Shown here: piece after piece, positions 59,381 to 64,000 of the stretch
How the letters are laid out: each line of letters starts with the position of its first letter
Numbering within the stretch: position 1 is the first letter of the stretch
Assembly (NCBI RefSeq): GCF_021021555.1
Contig: NZ_JAINWA010000003.1
Location: 1,488,001-1,552,000 of the forward strand
Reading direction: 5' to 3'
Source of the DNA: Teretinema zuelzerae
GTDB taxonomy: Bacteria > Spirochaetota > Spirochaetia > Treponematales > Treponemataceae
DNA: 64,000 bases
Notes under the pieces: model-generated
What the model saw: the letters and a program-made list of their open reading frames with translations, nothing else
What the model was told of the DNA's origin: nothing
Databases searched by the model: none
Position numbers and translations under genes: made by a program

Positions 59381-60469
59381 ATGACAATAAGTATGACACA
59401 CATTACATTTTCAGGGTTGCATATTACCATAAAAAAACCGATCAAATCGATGCTCGCGGCCGGCTTCATCATACTGTTGTTCGGTTCCCAGCCGCTCGCC
59501 TCCCAGGCTCTCGCGGCGGCGGAAAAAGGACAGCTGAAAACGAGGGATCTGTTCGTCAGGAGCGCGAGAACCTACCTCGGCACTCCGTACCGTCTCGGAG
59601 GCGCATCGCGCGCCGGAATGGACTGCTCGGGGCTCGTAATGGCAGCGGCGAACGAAGGCGCGGGAATTGCTACTCCCAGAACGGCCGCGACGATCGCCGA
59701 ATGGACGACGCGGATCGCGAACGACGCGCGCGAACCGGGAGACCTCCTGTTTTTCGGCTCGGGCTCTGGAATCAACCATGTCGGAATATATCTCGGAGCC
59801 GGCTCCTTCATCCATGCCGCCTCGGACGGCCCGAAAACCGGAGTCATCATATCCGATCTGCAGGAAAACTACTGGAAGAAGCACTATCTCTACGCGGGCC
59901 GCTTCCTGCCGCCGGATAACCTCAGACGGGCGGAACCGGGAGCGCTTCCGGAAACGCGCGCCGCGCAGAATACCGAAGATAGCGGGACCGGCGGCGGACA
60001 GAGCATGTTCGCCGGCATCCCCTTCGAAGGTCGCGCAGGCTTCCGCGTTACGCTTACCGGCGCCGGCCTGTGGGATATGATGCCGGGTGTTCCATTTTTT
60101 CGCGGCGGCTCGGTCAACGCGGACATCGCCTGGGTGAAAGGCGTTTCCGTCTATCCGGGACTCGGAGCGGGCTTTGCGGCGGACGCCAGGACCGGATCGC
60201 TCAGCATTCCCCTGACCGCGTCGATCGGCACTTCCACCGGATTCAAGTTCTTCATCGGCACGCAGATACACCTTGCGGCGGACGACGAGCTCGATTCGTC
60301 GCCGCAATTCCCCGGCATCATCGGTCTGGGATGGAACTCGCCGCCGGCGGCGCTGCTTGGACAACGGATCAGCTTTTGGCAGTCGGCCGAATACTCATGG
60401 TTTCCCGACGATACTAGCGGCACCGGATTCAGATTCGGCACGGGGGTAAGCCTCTATTATGATCTATAA
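59381..60469 (+). CDS. NlpC/P60 (C40) cell-wall hydrolase with C-terminal beta domain
   Basis: 362 residues with an uncleaved or cleaved signal segment at 20-46 (MLAAGFIILLFGSQPLASQALA). Residues 52-180 are the C40 peptidase: Cys82 (MDCSGLVMAA), His133 (NHVGIYLG), His145 (FIHAAS). It cuts peptide links in peptidoglycan in the periplasm. Residues 215-362 are beta-rich with Gly/aromatic alternation and end in VSLYYDL, like a small outer-membrane barrel or its half. That would tether the hydrolase to the outer membrane; this is inference. GGGAG precedes the ATG. The stop is inside the next gene (11-base overlap). Confidence 0.87.
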   Translation: MTISMTHITFSGLHITIKKPIKSMLAAGFIILLFGSQPLASQALAAAEKGQLKTRDLFVRSARTYLGTPYRLGGASRAGMDCSGLVMAAANEGAGIATPRTAATIAEWTTRIANDAREPGDLLFFGSGSGINHVGIYLGAGSFIHAASDGPKTGVIISDLQENYWKKHYLYAGRFLPPDNLRRAEPGALPETRAAQNTEDSGTGGGQSMFAGIPFEGRAGFRVTLTGAGLWDMMPGVPFFRGGSVNADIAWVKGVSVYPGLGAGFAADARTGSLSIPLTASIGTSTGFKFFIGTQIHLAADDELDSSPQFPGIIGLGWNSPPAALLGQRISFWQSAEYSWFPDDTSGTGFRFGTGVSLYYDL

Positions 60470-61160
60470 AAACATCGAAACGGCCGCTTTCTTTTGCATC
60501 GCTCTCGCCTGCGCCGCCTTATCGGCATGCGCCCCACAGGCAACGCTTACCCTGAAACCCGAAGGCGGCGCGCGCATTGATTTTCAGATGACGATTTCCC
60601 CGAACGCGGAAAAAACCCTTGAACGGTTTACCGGAACCGGCGGGGACAGAGGAATATTCGACGTCCAAGCGATACAGACAAGCCTTGCCCTCGCCGGTTT
60701 CAAATCGGCCTCCGCGGAAATCGCGCAAAACGCATCCCTCAGCCTTTCTATTCCCGCGGAAAAGGGGCAACAATATCCGGGAGACGCGATTCTCGTCGAC
60801 CATGACAAGAAGACGGCCTCGCTTTCCCTCTCCCGAGATAACCTTTCCGCCGTTTTCGCCGTCTTTCCGCCGGAAACCCTGGATTTCCTCGAACTCCTGA
60901 TGGCGCCGGCGTTCACCGGAGAAGAGCTCGATCGCGAAGAATACGTCGACATCATCGCTTCCGCCTACGGAAAAACCGTCGCCGGCGATCTTGAAAACTC
61001 CGCACTGAGCTTCACCATCCGCGCCCCGGCCCCGATGACCGTCACCGGTTCCAGTGCCGGACTCCAATACAAAAAACTGAACTCTGCGATAGTCTGCACG
61101 ATTCCGCTCGTCGATCTGCTGGTCCTTTCCGAACCAATCACGCTCGACATGCGCTGGTAA
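60459..61160 (+). CDS. Lipoprotein of unknown function
   Basis: 233 residues. The signal peptide ends in lipobox LSAC (Cys24). The mature part alternates beta and helical stretches without a recognised domain (ARIDFQMTISPNAEKTLERF, LSLSRDNLSAVFAVFPPETLDFLELLMAPAF broken by short loops). It shares a transcript with the NlpC/P60 hydrolase (11-base overlap), so a partner role at the envelope is likely. I do not recognise a family. One GGGGACAGAG word lies at 60642-60651, in frame as Gly-Gly-Asp-Arg-Gly. Confidence 0.8.
   Translation: MIYKNIETAAFFCIALACAALSACAPQATLTLKPEGGARIDFQMTISPNAEKTLERFTGTGGDRGIFDVQAIQTSLALAGFKSASAEIAQNASLSLSIPAEKGQQYPGDAILVDHDKKTASLSLSRDNLSAVFAVFPPETLDFLELLMAPAFTGEELDREEYVDIIASAYGKTVAGDLENSALSFTIRAPAPMTVTGSSAGLQYKKLNSAIVCTIPLVDLLVLSEPITLDMRW
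60642..60651 (+). repeat. Copy of GGGGACAGAG in the lipoprotein gene
   Basis: Exact plus-strand copy, sense to the gene. Confidence 0.75.
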
Positions 61161-61175
61161 CGATTTCTGCGCGCG

Positions 61176-61200
61176 GCTTCTCCGAACTTGCCGGAGAAGC
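61176..61200 (+). terminator. Stem-loop after the lipoprotein gene
   Basis: GCTTCTCCG (61176-61184) pairs with CGGAGAAGC (61192-61200), loop of seven. No T-run follows, so termination is uncertain. The rest of the gap to 61324 shows nothing recognisable. Confidence 0.45.
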
Positions 61201-61324
61201 TCGCGACAAACACCCTTGAAAACCGCCTCATTTACAAAGAGTTTTCCCACAATTTTCCATATCGTGCTAAAATGGACGAATAGTACTGGACTGAAGCAGA
61301 TGAAATTCGCCCGCGCTTAACGGA

Positions 61325-61353
61325 TTGAAAATATCTTGTCTTATTAGTACAAT
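61325..61353 (+). promoter_or_regulatory. Probable promoter of the hydrogenase operon
   Basis: TTGAAA (61325-61330), a 17-base spacer and TACAAT (61348-61353). It leaves a leader of about 50 bases that contains an inverted repeat. Confidence 0.55.
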
Positions 61354-61388
61354 ACTCGAAGCATATATCGATATAATTTTATCGAGTG
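61354..61388 (+). promoter_or_regulatory. Inverted repeat in the hydrogenase operon leader
   Basis: ACTCGA at 61354-61359 and TCGAGT at 61383-61388 flank an A+T-rich centre with ATATCGATAT-like symmetry. It could be an operator or an RNA hairpin; it does not match the usual Rex consensus well. Confidence 0.4.
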
Positions 61389-61406
61389 TAAATTGGGGGT
61401 TTTTAC

Positions 61407-61883
61407 ATGGCTACAGCGTGCGAGTTCTCGAACGAACTCAATGCTTTTATCGACGAATGGAAGACGAAACCGGGCAATCTTATCATGATCCTTCACCGGG
61501 TTCAGGAAGAGCAAGGGTTCATCTCCAAGGAAGCCGCTATGGAAGTAGCGGGCCGCACAGGAAATCCATTGGCCCGGGTCTACGGGACGATGTCGTTTTA
61601 TCACTTCTTCAAGACAGTTAAACCCGGAAAGAACAGAATTTCCGTCTGCCTCGGAACCGCCTGCTATCTCAAGGGCGGCCAGGACCTGATCGATGAGTGC
61701 AAGAGCATGCTCGGCCTCTCCGGCGAGCAGATCACCACGGAAGACGGTCTTTTTTCCGTCGAGCCCGTGCGCTGCATCGGCTGCTGCGGTCTCGCTCCCG
61801 TTCTATCCGTCAACGGCGACGTATACGGCAAGCTGACCCGCGACCAGATCGACGGAGTCATCGCCAAATACAAGACAGAATAG
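61407..61883 (+). CDS. hydC: NuoE-like 2Fe-2S subunit of NADH-linked hydrogenase (HydC type)
   Basis: 158 residues, standard for the NuoE/HydC family. A thioredoxin-like fold carries one 2Fe-2S cluster through Cys81, Cys86 (CLGTAC), Cys123 and Cys127 (RCIGCCG). The N-terminal helical part has ILHRVQEEQGFISKEA and YGTMSFYHFF, both typical. In bifurcating hydrogenases this subunit works with the NuoF-like HydB and catalytic HydA in electron flow between NADH, ferredoxin and protons. It is the first gene behind the predicted promoter and is followed by an ATPase gene after four bases. Confidence 0.93.
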   Translation: MATACEFSNELNAFIDEWKTKPGNLIMILHRVQEEQGFISKEAAMEVAGRTGNPLARVYGTMSFYHFFKTVKPGKNRISVCLGTACYLKGGQDLIDECKSMLGLSGEQITTEDGLFSVEPVRCIGCCGLAPVLSVNGDVYGKLTRDQIDGVIAKYKTE

Positions 61884-61887
61884 GCTC

Positions 61888-62448
61888 ATGCACTTCACGC
61901 TCTGCGATATGTTCAGCGATTTGACCCAGAACGCGGTCGAAGCAGGCGCCCGGACTATCACAGTGGAGCTGGACCAGAGCCCCGCCCGCATCGGCTTTCG
62001 AGTGAAGGACGACGGAAAGGGAATGACGGCTGAAGAACTGCAAAAGGCCTCGGATCCGTTTTACACCGACGGGATCAAGCATCCCGGCAGAAAAATCGGA
62101 CTCGGAATACCGTTTTTAATCCAGACTGCCGAAAGCACCGGCGGAACCTGGAACATCAGTTCGGAAAAAGGAAGGGGAACGCTTCTCGAAAGCGCCTTCG
62201 ATCCGACGAACATAGACACGCCGCCGGTCGGCAGTGTCGCCGGATTCATTCGGCAGGTTTTGACTCTCGAAGGCTCGTACGAGATGATAGTCAGGCGCAC
62301 CCGGAAAACGGACGCAGGGGACGAAACATCGTACGAGGTGCGGAGGTCGGAGCTGCTGGAGGCTCTCGGACTCGCGGAAGCGGGCTCCTTTACGGATGCG
62401 AACGCTCTCGCGCTTCTCGGAACATATCTGGAATCAATGGAGGAATAA
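61888..62448 (+). CDS. GHKL-type ATPase of the hydrogenase operon
   Basis: 186 residues. The Bergerat ATP fold is clear: LTQNAVEAGARTITVEL (N box), VKDDGKGMTAEELQ (G1), RKIGLGIPFLIQTAE (G2) and EKGRGTLLES. There is no dimerisation/phospho-acceptor region, so it is not a complete histidine kinase. Stand-alone ATPases of this kind occur between hydC and hydB in Thermotoga- and Clostridium-type clusters. Role unknown; regulation or assembly of the complex is possible. Overlap-free neighbours at four bases on each side indicate one operon. Confidence 0.88.
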   Translation: MHFTLCDMFSDLTQNAVEAGARTITVELDQSPARIGFRVKDDGKGMTAEELQKASDPFYTDGIKHPGRKIGLGIPFLIQTAESTGGTWNISSEKGRGTLLESAFDPTNIDTPPVGSVAGFIRQVLTLEGSYEMIVRRTRKTDAGDETSYEVRRSELLEALGLAEAGSFTDANALALLGTYLESMEE

Positions 62449-62449
62449 C

Positions 62450-62845
62450 ATGGCTAAAATGTCGCTGGAAGACCTGCGCAAGCTGAGGGAATCTACCCAA
62501 CAGCAGATTAAAAAGCGCGATACCGATGATAAAATCGCCCAGATCGTGGTGGGAATGGGAACCTGCGGAATCGCCGCGGGCGCGAAAGAAACACTCGACG
62601 CCTTCGTGAAGGAACTGGACGACAAGGGAATGGGCGGAGACGTCATCATCCGCCAGACAGGCTGCATGGGCCTGTGCCAGAACGAACCCACCGTCGAAGT
62701 GATCATGCCCGGAATGCCCAGCATCATCTACGGCGGAGTCAATGCCGCCGTGGCCCGCGGAATCGTGGAAAAGCACCTGATGAAAAAGGAACTTCTCAAC
62801 GAGCGCATTCTGGACCGTCCTGCCGTGGACATTCTGAAGAAGTAA
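62450..62845 (+). CDS. Small 2Fe-2S ferredoxin-like (thioredoxin-fold) protein
   Basis: 131 residues from the ATG at 62450, with GGAGG six bases upstream; an in-frame ATG at 62396 lies inside the ATPase gene. The thioredoxin-like ferredoxin fold shows Cys39 (GMGTCGIAAGA) and Cys72/Cys76 (TGCMGLCQNEP). Only three of the usual four cluster cysteines are seen; the second position is Gly/Ala. Such proteins are related to the N-terminal domain of HydB/NuoF. It may bind an unusual or no cluster, or act as a scaffold. Located directly before the HydB gene. Confidence 0.87.
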   Translation: MAKMSLEDLRKLRESTQQQIKKRDTDDKIAQIVVGMGTCGIAAGAKETLDAFVKELDDKGMGGDVIIRQTGCMGLCQNEPTVEVIMPGMPSIIYGGVNAAVARGIVEKHLMKKELLNERILDRPAVDILKK

Positions 62846-62858
62846 GGAGCAAAAGACA

Positions 62859-64000
62859 ATGGCATACACCCACTACATACTTGTCTGCGGAGGAACCGGA
62901 TGCGAATCCAGCGGAGCGGACAATATATTCAACACCCTTCAGACCGCGGCCAAAGAGGCCGGAGTCAATGATAAAGTCCAGATCGTAAAGACCGGATGCT
63001 TCGGATTCTGCGAAAAAGGTCCGATCGTCAAGGTTCTGCCCGAAGACTCCTTCTACGTCGAGGTAAAGCCCTCCGACGCCAAGGAAATCATCGAGGAACA
63101 GATCGTAAAGGGACGCGAAGTAAAGCGCCTCCTCTACAACAAGGACAAGAAAGCTAATCAGGTAGAAGAGATCGAGTTCTACCAGAAGCAGCTCCGCATC
63201 GTATTGCGCAACTGCGGCGTCATCAATCCCGAGAATATCGAAGAATACATCGCCCGCGACGGATATCTCGCCCTGGAAAAGGCTCTCTTTTCCCTCACTC
63301 CCCAGCAGATCGTCGACGAAATCAAGGCTTCCGGTCTGAGAGGCCGCGGCGGCGCCGGATTCCCCACCGGACTGAAATGGGAAGCCGGCCTCAAGGCCGC
63401 AGGCGACGTTAAATACGTCGTGTGCAACGCCGACGAAGGCGATCCGGGCGCGTACATGGACCGTTCCACCATCGAAGGCGATCCCCACTCGGTGATCGAA
63501 GCGATGACCATCTGCGGAAAGGCGATCGGAGCAAACACCGGTTTCGTCTACATCCGCGCAGAATATCCCCTCGCCGTAGACCGCCTCAAGATAGCGCTCA
63601 ACCAGGCCCGCGAAGCAGGACTTCTGGGCAAGAACATTCTCGGCTCCGGATTCGATTTCGACATTGAAATCCGCCTCGGCGCCGGAGCCTTCGTATGCGG
63701 CGAAGAAACAGCTCTTCTCCGCTCGATCGAAGGCCAGCGCGGAATGCCCACGCCGAAGCCCCCGTTCCCCGCGCAGTCCGGACTCTGGGGAAAACCCACG
63801 ATCATCAACAACGTTGAAACCTGGGCGAACATCCCGGTCATTCTCAATAAAGGCGCCGAATGGTTCGGAAAAATCGGAACGGCCGACTCCAAAGGAACAA
63901 AGGTATTCGCGCTGACCGGAAAGGTTAAAAACTCCGGCCTCGTCGAAGTTCCGATGGGAACCACCCTCCGCGAAATCATTTTCGAAATCGGCGGCGGCAT
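62859..64000 (+). CDS. hydB: NuoF-like NADH-binding hydrogenase subunit HydB (partial)
   Basis: The frame runs from the ATG at 62859 (AAGGAG upstream) to the window end, 380 residues of an expected 600 or so. Residues 1-95 are a ferredoxin-like domain with Cys10, Cys15, Cys47 and Cys51 (CGGTGCESSG; TGCFGFC). From residue 155 the NuoF core begins: SGLRGRGGAGFPTGLKW (NADH), CNADEGDPGAYMDR (FMN), GAGAFVCGEETALLRSIEG and TIINNVETWANIP. The 4Fe-4S motifs and C-terminal ferredoxin domain would lie beyond the window, as would the catalytic hydA. It oxidises or reduces NAD(H) in the bifurcating hydrogenase. Confidence 0.94.
   Translation, partial: MAYTHYILVCGGTGCESSGADNIFNTLQTAAKEAGVNDKVQIVKTGCFGFCEKGPIVKVLPEDSFYVEVKPSDAKEIIEEQIVKGREVKRLLYNKDKKANQVEEIEFYQKQLRIVLRNCGVINPENIEEYIARDGYLALEKALFSLTPQQIVDEIKASGLRGRGGAGFPTGLKWEAGLKAAGDVKYVVCNADEGDPGAYMDRSTIEGDPHSVIEAMTICGKAIGANTGFVYIRAEYPLAVDRLKIALNQAREAGLLGKNILGSGFDFDIEIRLGAGAFVCGEETALLRSIEGQRGMPTPKPPFPAQSGLWGKPTIINNVETWANIPVILNKGAEWFGKIGTADSKGTKVFALTGKVKNSGLVEVPMGTTLREIIFEIGGG

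Overview
The window (about 57% G+C by eye, no RNA genes or insertion sequences seen) looks like a chromosome segment of a free-living, fermentative Treponema-like spirochaete. The grounds are a large set of secreted lipoproteins, an oxygen-binding diiron (ODP)/chemotaxis-transducer gene pair of the kind known from Treponema denticola, a bifurcating-type NADH-linked [FeFe]-hydrogenase operon, and the absence of TonB/SusCD-type genes beside a starch locus. The assignment to a clade is inference.

Layout. 1-8.2 kb (minus strand): four surface-type lipoproteins in alternating order, two families arranged B'-A'-B-A, with Asp-Pro-Val linkers, InlB-like repeats and, in one, a beta-helix-like region plus a C-terminal DUF1566/Lcl-like domain. 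8.3-10.1 kb: metA and a membrane protein. 10.1-31.7 kb (minus strand): a starch/maltodextrin locus with six GH13 enzymes that all carry lipoprotein signals (two type I pullulanases, four amylase-like proteins), a maltodextrin ABC importer (malE, malF, malG; no ATPase), a small lipoprotein and an outer-membrane-type beta-barrel with an N-terminal glycogen-binding (CBM48-like) domain. Two promoters, in front of the barrel gene and in front of the first pullulanase, carry near-identical paired ACCGGT palindromes, suggesting one LacI-type repressor for both halves. One amylase gene is frameshifted.

32-45 kb: housekeeping and envelope genes: an RluA-type pseudouridine synthase, an Rsm22-like methyltransferase with a long SR/RD-repeat N-terminus, a MerR regulator, der, ptsI, a GerMN-domain protein, a MoxR/DUF58/transglutaminase set, and two metallophosphoesterases. 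45-51 kb: a BtuFCD/FecBCD-type ABC importer, a DRTGG protein, a methyltransferase and mnmA. 51-55.5 kb: the ODP sensor plus soluble chemotaxis transducer, an ammonium transporter fused to a PAS domain, and a HAD phosphatase.

55.5-64 kb: a hydrogenase-associated regulatory set (CBS-HATPase, DRTGG, PHP), interrupted by an acyl-CoA synthetase, an NlpC/P60 hydrolase and a lipoprotein, then the hydrogenase electron-transfer operon (NuoE-like HydC, HATPase, small ferredoxin-like protein, NuoF-like HydB, which runs off the window end).

The most unusual signal is not a gene: a 10-base word, GGGGACAGAG, occurs 14 times exactly (19 times as the 9-mer GGGACAGAG) on both strands, mostly inside genes and in every reading frame, where only a fraction of one copy is expected. 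The amylase frameshift falls exactly in the G-run of one copy. No stretch longer than about 300 bases lacks a gene; the longest gaps are 31721-31996 (promoters and operators) and 61161-61406 (stem-loop and hydrogenase promoter).
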